DNA from: Tunturibacter gelidoferens
GTDB lineage: Bacteria > Acidobacteriota > Terriglobia > Terriglobales > Acidobacteriaceae
DNA: 64,000 nucleotides
Direction: 5' to 3'
Assembly: GCF_040358255.1 (NCBI RefSeq)
Contig: NZ_CP132938.1
Coordinates: forward strand, 5,332,001-5,396,000
Made by a program: the position numbers and the translations under genes. The notes under the pieces were generated by a model. It saw only the letters and a program-made list of their open reading frames with translations, did not search any database and was not told where the DNA came from. Shown in pieces: positions 24,579-32,771 of the stretch. Position 1 is the first letter of the stretch. Every line of letters begins with the position of its first letter.

Positions 24579-24938
24579 TTATCGATTGCGAGTGCAGAAC
24601 CATGCCCAGTAAATGAGTGGAAGTTGTAGGGGGATGCGGAGCCATTGTGCCCAGCTTTGGCCCATGATGCCGGGAAGGCGCAAGTGGGATGTCGCCATGT
24701 AGATATTGGCCGGCAGGACGGCGATGAGCAGAACGACCAGACCCCACGCCGCGGCGTGGCGCGTTGAGGGGATGAGCAGGCCGATGCCGCCGAGTATCTC
24801 CGCCGCACCGCTGATGTGGATTAGAAGTGTGTGCGCGGGCAGGTAGGGCGGCATGATTCGGAGGTAAACGCCGGGGGCCAGGAAGTGAAGAGTGCCCGAG
24901 ATAAGGAAGATTGAGGCGAGGAGGATACGGCCGATCAT
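24579..24938 (-). CDS. DoxX-like integral membrane protein
   Basis: 119 residues with four hydrophobic segments (LLASIFLISGTLHF, LLIHISGAAEILGGIGLLI, WGLVVLLIAVLPANIYMA, IPLQLPLIYWAWF). Spacing and the motif GTLHFLAP...AEILGG match the DoxX/DoxD superfamily of small quinone-pathway-associated or unknown membrane proteins. No partner gene is adjacent. It is convergent with uppP. ATG 24938 is preceded on its strand by AAAGGGAAG, a good ribosome site. Confidence 0.85.
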   Translation of the reverse strand: MIGRILLASIFLISGTLHFLAPGVYLRIMPPYLPAHTLLIHISGAAEILGGIGLLIPSTRHAAAWGLVVLLIAVLPANIYMATSHLRLPGIMGQSWAQWLRIPLQLPLIYWAWFCTRNR

Positions 24939-25004
24939 GTTGAATCACTTCCCTTTCTTTACGCCTGTGCTGACGCATATCTACAGCAGCACAATTATTA
25001 ACGC

Positions 25005-25051
25005 CAACAAAAACAAAAATATGGGCAGCGGGGACGAACCCTGCTGCCCAT
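25005..25051 (-). terminator. Rho-independent terminator of the four-helix-bundle gene
   Basis: Read on the minus strand: ATGGGCAGCAGGG (from 25051), short loop, then CCCCGCTGCCCAT ending at 25021, followed by a T-rich tract (ATTTTTGTTTTTG). It is 13 bp long with one G-U pair and 21 bp downstream of the gene. Confidence 0.85.
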
Positions 25052-25072
25052 CGTCGAGTTGCATCGCCTTGG

Positions 25073-25537
25073 TTATTTGGATACGAGTGAGTCGCGGTGG
25101 CTCTTCACGTAGTCGTGAGAGGTGAGGACGTGGGCCTGCTGCTCTGCAACGAGCTGGCGGACAGGGAGCGGAAGATCCTGATCGAGAGCGTCGGCGTAGG
25201 CCTTCTTGGCCTCGTCTTCGCCCTGTTCGGCGGTCTCGAGGAGGGTGTGGTCGCCGCCGCCGAGCTTGGCTTTCAGGTCTCCCCAGACGCGGTGGAGGGC
25301 GCCGGCGGTCGTGCCGGACTCTTTGATGTCGTGTACGCCATTCTGATGGAGAATCTCCTCCAGATCGCCGCGGAAGCTGGCGCGCTTGAGAGATTCGGCG
25401 AGGAAGTAACGTTTGAGAGTGTCGTCTTTCAGATGTTCGCCGATGTCGGCAAAGCCCTTCTGGCTGTCGAGAAGAGTGCTGATGAGGGAGTTGAGAGCGC
25501 GCTGCATTTCGTTCTGCTTACCTGAATCTGTCGGCAT
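25073..25537 (-). CDS. PA2169-type four-helix-bundle protein (DUF2383-like)
   Basis: 154 residues, almost all helical and strongly charged (LNSLISTLLDSQKGFADIGEHL, LLETAEQGEDEAKKAY). This pattern fits the PA2169/DUF2383 family, ferritin-like small stress-associated cytoplasmic proteins of unknown function. Glu/His residues that could bind metal are present, but I cannot assign a site. It is monocistronic, with a clear terminator downstream, and divergent from ftsK across 382 bp. Confidence 0.85.
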   Translation of the reverse strand: MPTDSGKQNEMQRALNSLISTLLDSQKGFADIGEHLKDDTLKRYFLAESLKRASFRGDLEEILHQNGVHDIKESGTTAGALHRVWGDLKAKLGGGDHTLLETAEQGEDEAKKAYADALDQDLPLPVRQLVAEQQAHVLTSHDYVKSHRDSLVSK

Positions 25538-25919
25538 GATGGAGACCTCGATCTTGGGTGTAGTAGGTACGGGGTGCGGTTGGAGCAGGGTCCGTCGGCT
25601 GTGCGCGATTCTCCTCCGCCGACGGCAAGCAAGAGAAATCGCGAAAATCCCGCTCCCCTGCCAACCGGTTCTAAGGACCGCCGAGTGAAATTTTGCTCGG
25701 CGGTGAATATGAGGGAGTAGATGCAGAGAGTGCCTGTGGGTTTGTATGTGGGTACCCCGAAGTGAGGTTTTTCCACTTTTGTGCGGGTGGTTGGAGAGGG
25801 TCTGGGATAATCAAAGGTGCTCTGGTGATTTGCGGGCTCGGTTTGGATCGGACGGCGTGAGTGGTGGTGCGCGCTGTGACGAATGAGCCCGCGCGTCCCC
25901 CTCACATGAAGGCTCCCCA
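25538..25919. other. Long divergent leader between the four-helix gene and ftsK
   Basis: 382 bp without a convincing long gene but with clear structure. Hairpin CCGTCGGC (25592-25599) / GCCGACGG (25618-25625) is perfect, with CTCCTCC in the loop. Hairpin ACCGCCGAG (25677-25685) / CTCGGCGGT (25696-25704) is a perfect 9-bp stem with a 10-nt AT-rich loop. An extended -10 candidate lies at 25803-25811. The last 18 bp hold a five-codon frame (ATG 25905 to TGA 25920-25922 region) that overlaps the ftsK start. Confidence 0.5.
25803..25811 (+). promoter_or_regulatory. Candidate extended -10 promoter for ftsK
   Basis: TGG-GATAAT fits an extended -10 box (TGn followed by a five-of-six match to TATAAT). 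No good -35 is seen, which extended -10 promoters can do without. Transcription would start about 100 bp before ftsK. Confidence 0.35.
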
Positions 25920-28601
25920 ATGAAAACTCTGAGACTTGTTTCGACCCCGACGCGCAACCGCCGCCTGAATGAGATTCTCGGGATGGTCGTACTGGTGGGC
26001 GCGGGGCTGCTGCTGCTGGCGCTTGCGAGCTATACGCCAACTGATCCCTCTTTCGATACGGTGGGACAGTACGTGAAAGGGCGGCCGGCACATAACTGGA
26101 CGGGGATGGTTGGGGCGTATCTCGCCGATGCGATGCTGCAGCTGATTGGGGTTGCGGCATTTTTCCTGCCGCTGGTACTGGGACGGTTGGGGATTTGCTG
26201 GATGCGGTCGCGACCGGCGGGGTCTCCGCTGGCGAAGACGATTGGGTTGGGGATGTGGGTGGTGTTTGGGCCGGCTGCGATTGCGCTGCTGCCTGGCGAG
26301 ATGATGTGGCGTGGCTCGCTGCCCGTTGAGGGGACGACGGGGCGGCTGCTGGCGGACTTGCTGGTGCATTATTTGAATCTGCCCGGGGCTGCGATTGTGC
26401 TGACCCTGATGGTGGCGGTGTCGCTGTACCTGGCGACGACATTTACGTTCAATACGGCGCGGGAGTGGGCGACGATACGGTTTGGCTTTGTGCAGCGGCT
26501 GTGGGAGTGGTGGTCGCAGCGTCGGAGTCGCCGGGCTGGTGCTGAGGTAGATCTTGAAGAGGCTTATGGGAGTAAACGGGAGCAGGCGGATGCCAGGGCG
26601 CGGCGGACTCGTGAGCTTGCGGAGGCGGCAGAGCGCAGGAGACTGGAGCCCGAGCCGGAGCAGACGACGACGCTGCTGGGTGGTTTGTTTGGCTGGTTGA
26701 GCAGGAAGAAGAAGAAGGTGCAGCCAATCTCGATTTCACCCGAGGAGGTTGCGGTCGGGCATCATACTTCGATCTTCGAGGCTATGCCACGGACGCTGGT
26801 GGATGCTCCTCCGGTGACAGCGTTCAGTACGGCGGTGGCGGCGGCGGCGCCGTTTGCGGAGGTGCTGGCCAAGGCGGCGGCCCCGGTGCATGCGCTGGAT
26901 GACGAGTCGAACTTCAGAGATTTTGCTGGTGCTGAGGAGGGGCGTGAGCCTGTTTCGATGAAGGCTCCGGCACCGATGCGGGTGCCGAAGAAGGTGGCGG
27001 AGGAGCCGAGAGCTCCGTTTGCTCCAGTCCCTGCTGCTTCGCAGCCGCTTCACACGTTGCCGGATAATATTTCGTTTGGCAAGCGGGCGGATGCGGATAT
27101 CAAGCCGGTAACGATTGTGCCGAAGAGTGTGCGGGGGTATAAGCTGCCGCCTTCGTCGCTGCTTTATCGGAGTGAAGAGCACGCTGTGGTTCGCGAGGAT
27201 GCGCTGCGTGAAGAGGCGCGGGTGCTGGTGGAGAAGTCGGCTGAGTTTGGTGTCGATGGGCAGGTGACGCAGATCAATCCGGGGCCGGTGGTGACGACGT
27301 TTGAGTTCAAGCCAGAGGCTGGGGTTAAGGTCGCTCGGATTACGGGGCTGGCGGATGATCTTTGCCTTGCGATGGCGGCTGAGTCGATTCTGATTGAGCG
27401 GATGCCGGGTAAGAGCACGGTTGGGATCCAGGTGCCGAACCATGAGCGGGAGACGATCTGGCTGAGGGATGTGGTCGAGTGTGAGAGCTTCGCGCAGAGC
27501 AAGAGCAGGCTGGCGATTGCACTTGGTAAGGACATCAACGGGCGCATCGTGACGGCAGACCTGGCGAGTATGCCGCATGTGTTGATTGCCGGTTCGACTG
27601 GCTCGGGCAAGTCGGTTGCGATCAACGCGATGATCATGAGTGTGCTGTTCAAGTCGACGCCGGAACAGGTTCGCATGATTCTTGTGGACCCGAAGCGGGT
27701 GGAGCTTGGGATGTATGAGGGAATCCCGCACCTGTTTACGCCGATCATCACGGAGGCGAAGCTGGCGGCGAATGCGCTGCGCAATGCTGTGCGTGAGATG
27801 GAGCGAAGGTTGAAGCTGCTGGCGGCGAATCATGTGAGGAATATCGATCAGTTCAATAAACTGTTCGACCATGGCAGCGAGTACTTGTTTGAGGATGTGA
27901 ATCAGGAGCCGCTGCCTTACATCATCATCATCATCGATGAGTTGGCTGACTTGATGATGCTGGATCGGGCGAATGTCGAAGAGTCGATCACACGGTTGGC
28001 GCAGATGGCTCGTGCCGTGGGTATTCATCTGGTGCTTGCGACGCAGCGGCCTTCGGTGGACGTGATTACGGGATTGATCAAGGCCAATGTGCCTACTCGT
28101 ATGAGCTTCAGGTTGGCGACGAAGGTGGACTCGCGGACGATCATCGATTCGAATGGTGCGGAGAGCCTGCTGGGACGCGGCGATATGCTCTATCTGCCGC
28201 CGGGGACCAGCCGGGTGCAGCGTGTGCATGCGCCGTTTGTGACGGAGAAAGAGATCTCGGCGGTGACTGCGTTCTGGAGGGCGCAGGGTGAGGCTGAGTA
28301 TGTGCATGGCTTCCTGGAAGGGCCGAAGGAAGATACCGGGACCGGCAAAGATGGGGATGGCGGCGTCGATGGAGACAATAACGACGAGCTCTATGACGAT
28401 GCGGTTCGGCTGGTGTTTGAGTTTGGGAAGGCGAGCACTTCCCTGCTGCAGCGCAGGTTGCGGATCGGATATGGGCGCGCGGCTCACCTGATCGACATGA
28501 TGTACAACGACGGTTTGGTGGGGCCTGCGGATGGATCAAAGCCGCGAGAGATTCTGAAGTCGCCAAACTGGATCAGCGAAGTGGATGCGGCGATTCGGTA
28601 A
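25920..28601 (+). CDS. ftsK: DNA translocase FtsK
   Basis: Septal DNA pump that clears and resolves chromosome termini at division. The 893 residues comprise four N-terminal membrane segments (about 20-185: MVVLVGAGLLLLALASY, LIGVAAFFLPLVL and others), a charged, Pro/Ala-rich linker (about 190-390), the RecA-like motor and a C-terminal gamma winged helix (about 825-893). The motor has Walker A GSTGSGKS (about 557-564), Walker B IIIIIDELADLMM and RPSVDVITGLIK; the gamma domain, which reads KOPS/contacts XerD, has LLQRRLRIGYGRAAHLIDMM. The linker is short, as in SpoIIIE/FtsK of many phyla. ATG 25920 overlaps a five-codon upstream frame. Repeat copy E follows 7 bp after the stop. Confidence 0.96.
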   Translation: MKTLRLVSTPTRNRRLNEILGMVVLVGAGLLLLALASYTPTDPSFDTVGQYVKGRPAHNWTGMVGAYLADAMLQLIGVAAFFLPLVLGRLGICWMRSRPAGSPLAKTIGLGMWVVFGPAAIALLPGEMMWRGSLPVEGTTGRLLADLLVHYLNLPGAAIVLTLMVAVSLYLATTFTFNTAREWATIRFGFVQRLWEWWSQRRSRRAGAEVDLEEAYGSKREQADARARRTRELAEAAERRRLEPEPEQTTTLLGGLFGWLSRKKKKVQPISISPEEVAVGHHTSIFEAMPRTLVDAPPVTAFSTAVAAAAPFAEVLAKAAAPVHALDDESNFRDFAGAEEGREPVSMKAPAPMRVPKKVAEEPRAPFAPVPAASQPLHTLPDNISFGKRADADIKPVTIVPKSVRGYKLPPSSLLYRSEEHAVVREDALREEARVLVEKSAEFGVDGQVTQINPGPVVTTFEFKPEAGVKVARITGLADDLCLAMAAESILIERMPGKSTVGIQVPNHERETIWLRDVVECESFAQSKSRLAIALGKDINGRIVTADLASMPHVLIAGSTGSGKSVAINAMIMSVLFKSTPEQVRMILVDPKRVELGMYEGIPHLFTPIITEAKLAANALRNAVREMERRLKLLAANHVRNIDQFNKLFDHGSEYLFEDVNQEPLPYIIIIIDELADLMMLDRANVEESITRLAQMARAVGIHLVLATQRPSVDVITGLIKANVPTRMSFRLATKVDSRTIIDSNGAESLLGRGDMLYLPPGTSRVQRVHAPFVTEKEISAVTAFWRAQGEAEYVHGFLEGPKEDTGTGKDGDGGVDGDNNDELYDDAVRLVFEFGKASTSLLQRRLRIGYGRAAHLIDMMYNDGLVGPADGSKPREILKSPNWISEVDAAIR

Positions 28602-28608
28602 GAATCTG

Positions 28609-28706
28609 TCCTGCCGGACGGGCCTCCTGCGCGGAGGGCGGTCACTTCGTGACTTGTATACCTTGTCTCGGCGGAGTTGGAAGACGTAGCCCTCCCTTTG
28701 GTCGGA
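28609..28706 (+). repeat. Structured repeat, copy E
   Basis: 98-bp copy just after ftsK. The 5' arm TCCTGCCGGACGGG is intact; the 3' arm reads CCCTTTGGTCGGA. Hairpin 1 is CCTCC-TGCGC-GGAGG (the same compensated variant as copy D), hairpin 2 GTCAC-TTC-GTGAC, then GTATACC and a variable segment of about 25 nt. It lies between convergent ftsK and the DUF3999 gene. Confidence 0.85.
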
Positions 28707-28730
28707 AGATATGCTGCCAGCGGCGGACAG

Positions 28731-30029
28731 CTAGTGGTGGACTGTCTTCGACGAACGGATGGCGACGATCGCGAGAATGCAAATCACGACCAGAAGGGCG
28801 ATCCAGAGCAGATGGGGATGGCGATCCGTGAGAGGGCGGGCGTCTGGACGATCGCGGTAGGCAGGGTTGAACTGTTCAGGTCCTAACTTTGCTTCGTGAA
28901 ACTCGCTCGAGGGAGAGAAGAGGCGGGTGTAGTCGTACTGGGGCGCAGTAAGGGCGGCGTCGCCGTAGAAAAGGGTGAGAGGCACTGCCGTGGGGGCGTC
29001 GAAACAGATCTTGCGCTGACGCATCTCGAGGCGTATGGCGGTGATCGGGAGTGGGGCGTCGTCGCCGTTGTTGACCGCGACTTCGACTGTGGCTGCGCTT
29101 TGCATGTTCGAGCCCAGGGTAGCGGGGACGCTGAGCTGCTCCTGACGAATCTCGCGACCTGCCTGAGTGAGGTGGACGCGGAGGATGGTGCCGGCGAGGG
29201 TTTCGCTGAGTGCGTCGGCTGGGTTAGGCGAGGTGGTGGGATGGTCCTTGATGCTGATATCGCGGCTAAAGTTCGCTTTGAAGGCTGGCGAGAGAGAGAA
29301 GGAGACGCGCTCAATGGGAATGCGTTGTGGCAGGGCGAAGGTGGCGACGCTTTGGCGGCCGCGCTGGGTGATGCTGGAGACTTCGCCTGCCTTGGTGTAG
29401 AGAGACTGAGCTTCGCGGCTGGGGGGAACGGTGACCGATATCACCATCTTTTGAAGAACTTGCGGAGAGGTGTCTAAGGCGTGTGCGGCGGCAGCTGGGG
29501 AGACTGCTAGTTCGATGTGGAGATAGGGGAGGCTGGTCTCCTGCAGATGAATCGTTGTGCTGCGAGAGAAATGTTGGCTGCTCAGGTCGAAGATCGTAAA
29601 CTCGCCGAGATTCGTCTGGTTCGCGTAGTTGGGGTCGTGGGTCCCGGAGACGGTGGCGGTGGCGATGAAGTCGTGTCCGGCTAGCTCGAGGGTGAGTTCG
29701 GTGTAGGGGCGGTTCGGCATCTCGAGGTCGAAGACGATGTTGCGACCGCGAAGGCCGAGGTTACGGATGACGGCGGTGTCGCTGTCAGGTTGCTGCGGCT
29801 CGCTCAGCGTGATGGCATAGGGGATCTCTCGGTTGTTCTGAAAGAGGCGGAGATCTTTGAGGGACGGACCGGCGTGTGGGAAGAGAGAGGGGTCGATGAT
29901 GGCGCAGCTTTGACCTGCGCCTGACGGTACCGTGATGGCTCGTTCGAAGCGAAGATAGTGAGGGTCAGTTGGCTCCGGGTTTGCGTTCGACTGCCAGAGA
30001 AGGACGGTCAGGAGAATCGCAGACTTCAC
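28731..30029 (-). CDS. DUF3999-like exported membrane-anchored protein
   Basis: 432 residues. It has a hydrophobic N-terminus (MKSAILLTVLLWQSNA) acting as signal peptide, a long beta-rich extracytoplasmic region and one C-terminal membrane helix (LLWIALLVVICILAIVAI, about 405-422). The architecture and the neighbour match DUF3999, regularly found next to DUF2339; biochemical function unknown. The GTG start at 30029 overlaps the DUF2339 stop and has AGGAAGGAG 7 bp upstream, so both proteins are made from one mRNA in coupled fashion. Confidence 0.83.
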   Translation of the reverse strand: MKSAILLTVLLWQSNANPEPTDPHYLRFERAITVPSGAGQSCAIIDPSLFPHAGPSLKDLRLFQNNREIPYAITLSEPQQPDSDTAVIRNLGLRGRNIVFDLEMPNRPYTELTLELAGHDFIATATVSGTHDPNYANQTNLGEFTIFDLSSQHFSRSTTIHLQETSLPYLHIELAVSPAAAAHALDTSPQVLQKMVISVTVPPSREAQSLYTKAGEVSSITQRGRQSVATFALPQRIPIERVSFSLSPAFKANFSRDISIKDHPTTSPNPADALSETLAGTILRVHLTQAGREIRQEQLSVPATLGSNMQSAATVEVAVNNGDDAPLPITAIRLEMRQRKICFDAPTAVPLTLFYGDAALTAPQYDYTRLFSPSSEFHEAKLGPEQFNPAYRDRPDARPLTDRHPHLLWIALLVVICILAIVAIRSSKTVHH

Positions 30030-31933
30030 CGGTCGGCTCCTTCCTGCGGGGGCAGATGGGGTTCGGGTGTGGGATTGGGGAGGCGGAGAGCCAGCCAGTC
30101 CTTCTGATAGGCGAAGCTGATGGCCATCAATAAGGCCCCGAGTCCGAGAAAGCTTAGGACGCGGTAGCCCTGGCTGAGGTTGCGCAAGTCGTAGAGGAAG
30201 GCTTTACCGATGGTGAAGACCAGCAGGAGGAGCGCCTGCCAGCGGATGAAGGCGGAGCGCTTCCAGAAGCCCAAAGCCAGCAGGCACGCGCCGTAGAGCA
30301 TGAGAAAGGTGGAGATGGCTAGGGCCTTTTGCAGATCGGCTTCGGGGTTGCCAGCAGAGACGCGCCATGCGGAGTCAAGCTCGCGGAGACACGAGAGGAT
30401 GGCGATGAAGTTGAACGCGACGATGGAGGATCCCGCGATGGTGACCCAGTTTGGGAACGCTTTGTTCTGCTGGTCGGAGTGGCGCAGGGAGCCATGCGCG
30501 ATGAGCGCGGAGAGGCCTAGAGCGGCGAGTCCGAAGAGGGCGGTGGCGAAACGGAGGTTGAAGAAGGCCGTGTCGATTTGCTCATTGAGCCAGAAGGGTT
30601 CGATGAGGAGGCCGCAGACACCGAGGGCGAGAGCGATGGTGGCGAGGCGGCGAAGGATGAGTGGAGCTGAAGCGGCGTCCTTGACTGGCGTTGGGCTGGA
30701 GAGACGTGCCGCCACCCAGAGGAGAGCTGCGCCCTCAGCGAGCCAGCCAACGATGATCCAGCGGCCACTGGCCTTAAGTGGGATGGCGATGGTGAGGAAG
30801 ACGATCGCGAGAGAGAGATGGACGGCGGAGGTTATGCGGGATTGGGGCAAGCGCATCAGGCCCAGATAGAACGCGGCGAATAGAACCGCCAGCCAGGGGA
30901 GGAGATCGTGATTGCCGGTGTCCTGCAGGACGGAGTAGAGCGCGAGTGCAGCGAAGGTTGCATTCGCCAATGGGAGGAGGATTTCGGTTATTGGACTTGA
31001 TGGGTGTTGGTCATTTTGCTGGGTGCGGATGGACGGGATGAGAAAGGTAAGGAAAAACAGGCCGATGAAGATCGCGGTGGTGGCGAGGGGCTTTGGCGTG
31101 TTGTAGACGTCGAACCATTCGACGTACCAGCCGATGACGAAGGCTACGGTGGCGGGGAAGATTCCGAAGAGAAGGTGCGGCCAGGGCTTAAGGCGGACGA
31201 GCGAGACCGTGGCGACATCGATTGCGAGGATGTAGGTGAAGAGGAAGACCTCGTGGTTGCCGCCGGTGGAGAGGAGCAGAGGGGTTGCGAAGGCTCCCAC
31301 GAGTGCGTAGGCGGCGAGGATCTGGCTGTTCTGCGACCAGGCCATATAGGCGTTCCATGCGGTGACCAGGATCATGGCGGTAAGAGCTATGCCGGCGGGT
31401 AGTAGATGGTAGAGCTGGAAGGCGGCCCAGAGGGACAGGTAGAGGGCTCCGGTGCCGATGGCCTTGAGCGAGTAGGAGAAGGCGTTGAAGCCCTGGCGGC
31501 GAAAGCGCTCGGACCAGACTACGATGGCCGCGCCTGCGATCAGACAGGCGAGGATGCGGCCTGTGGGGCCTATCCAGTGATTGTCGATGGCCCACTTGAG
31601 GAAGAGAGTGGTGGCGATGAGGAGGGCGACGATTCCGATGCGGCTGAAGAGCTGGGAGCCGATGCGGTCTTCGAGTGAGCCGTTGGATTTAGGAAGATTG
31701 CGGACGAAGTCGGGGGTGGGAGCCTCTGTGGATGGAGTTGAGGAAGGGCGTGGTGGAGGGGCTGCGAGTTTGCGCGCTTTGAAGGAGGGGGTAGAACGCA
31801 GTTGCGCTAACTGCTGTTCAAGACTCTCGACGCGGGCGGAGAGGGCTGCGAGGGTCGCGGCCAGCTGGGCTTGCTCGTTGGGCTGCTTCGGCCGGTCCTG
31901 ATTCTGGTCGTCCTGCACATCCTCCGAAGCCAT
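30026..31933 (-). CDS. DUF2339 multi-pass membrane protein
   Basis: 635 residues from ATG 31933; a TTG at 31975 would add 14 residues and looks inferior. An N-terminal coiled coil (LAATLAALSARVESLEQQLAQL, in two stretches) and a Pro-rich linker precede about 18-20 hydrophobic segments. The sequence FSRIGIVALLIATTLFLKWAIDN is the diagnostic entry to the first helix of DUF2339. Function unknown; a large polytopic core partnered by the DUF3999 protein suggests an envelope complex (inference). It is divergent from the response-regulator gene by 85 bp. Confidence 0.88.
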   Translation of the reverse strand: MASEDVQDDQNQDRPKQPNEQAQLAATLAALSARVESLEQQLAQLRSTPSFKARKLAAPPPRPSSTPSTEAPTPDFVRNLPKSNGSLEDRIGSQLFSRIGIVALLIATTLFLKWAIDNHWIGPTGRILACLIAGAAIVVWSERFRRQGFNAFSYSLKAIGTGALYLSLWAAFQLYHLLPAGIALTAMILVTAWNAYMAWSQNSQILAAYALVGAFATPLLLSTGGNHEVFLFTYILAIDVATVSLVRLKPWPHLLFGIFPATVAFVIGWYVEWFDVYNTPKPLATTAIFIGLFFLTFLIPSIRTQQNDQHPSSPITEILLPLANATFAALALYSVLQDTGNHDLLPWLAVLFAAFYLGLMRLPQSRITSAVHLSLAIVFLTIAIPLKASGRWIIVGWLAEGAALLWVAARLSSPTPVKDAASAPLILRRLATIALALGVCGLLIEPFWLNEQIDTAFFNLRFATALFGLAALGLSALIAHGSLRHSDQQNKAFPNWVTIAGSSIVAFNFIAILSCLRELDSAWRVSAGNPEADLQKALAISTFLMLYGACLLALGFWKRSAFIRWQALLLLVFTIGKAFLYDLRNLSQGYRVLSFLGLGALLMAISFAYQKDWLALRLPNPTPEPHLPPQEGADR

Positions 31934-32018
31934 GGCAACTACTTTACCGCTATCATGCGCCAGAATGGTACTCAAGACTGTCAGTTGATAGTCTTTGCGC
32001 TAAGGACGAGTGAGAGAC

Positions 32019-32735
32019 ATGCCGGTTCGGATTTTGATTGTGGATGACGATGAGTTGAGCCGGGAGGTGCTTATGCTGCTGGCGGAGAGGGCGGGATACG
32101 AGGTTGAGGCGTTGGAGTCGGGGGATGCCGCGCTGGTGCACGTGCAGCGGGCCCGTCCGTTGCCTGAGGTGGTGTTGACGGATATGCAGATGCCTGGGAC
32201 TGCGGGGGATGAACTTGCTCGGCGCCTGCGCGGATTGTGCGGGACGGGGAGCTTACTGCTGGCGATGAGCGGGAGTGAGTTGGAGGATGGGACGGGGCAG
32301 GAGTTCGACGGGTTTCTACTGAAACCGTTTACGATGGAGACCCTGGCGAGAGCAATCTCCCGTGGTTCTGCTCGAGCCGACGAGGGATCAAGCGGTGCGA
32401 AGGGGGGTGTGTTGGATGAGGGGGTCTATGGGAAGCTTTCAGAGTCCATGCGGCGGTCGCAGCTGGAGCAGTTGTATGCCCTTTGCCTCAAGGATGCCGA
32501 GGCGAGGATTGGTAAGATGCGACGGGCAACATCCGACGGCGATGATGTTGCGTATAGAAAGGAGGCTCATGCCATCAAGGGTGGGTCCGGAATGGTGGGA
32601 GCCATTGAGCTGCAAAGACTTGCAACGTCAATGGAGGAGCGGGGCTTGCGTGATGACGATGTAGCTACACTGGACGAATTCATGGTGGCGTGCGAACGGC
32701 TGCGGCGTATTCTGGTCGCACGCGAAAGCAACTAG
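32019..32735 (+). CDS. Response regulator receiver fused to an Hpt domain
   Basis: 238 residues. The receiver domain (1-120) has VDDDE acidic pocket (about 8-12), phospho-acceptor Asp55 in LTDMQMPG and the conserved Lys in FLLKPF (about 103). A linker leads to an Hpt domain with the phosphorylatable histidine His184 in AHAIKGGSGMVGA. This order allows phosphotransfer within one protein or to a second regulator; the obvious candidate is the NarL-type regulator 36 bp downstream. No histidine kinase is nearby. GTG 32010 is an alternative start; ATG 32019 starts the receiver directly. Confidence 0.9.
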   Translation: MPVRILIVDDDELSREVLMLLAERAGYEVEALESGDAALVHVQRARPLPEVVLTDMQMPGTAGDELARRLRGLCGTGSLLLAMSGSELEDGTGQEFDGFLLKPFTMETLARAISRGSARADEGSSGAKGGVLDEGVYGKLSESMRRSQLEQLYALCLKDAEARIGKMRRATSDGDDVAYRKEAHAIKGGSGMVGAIELQRLATSMEERGLRDDDVATLDEFMVACERLRRILVARESN

Positions 32736-32771
32736 TGTCGGGTCAACGAGTTGTCGGGAGATGATGCAACG

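Noticed and set aside
26736..28487. 583-codon frame antisense to ftsK
   Set aside because: Arg/His/Leu-rich shadow; ftsK is unmistakable on the other strand.
8737..28706. Dispersed repeats as a CRISPR array
   Set aside because: Copies are kilobases apart, in both orientations and without regular spacers; no cas gene.
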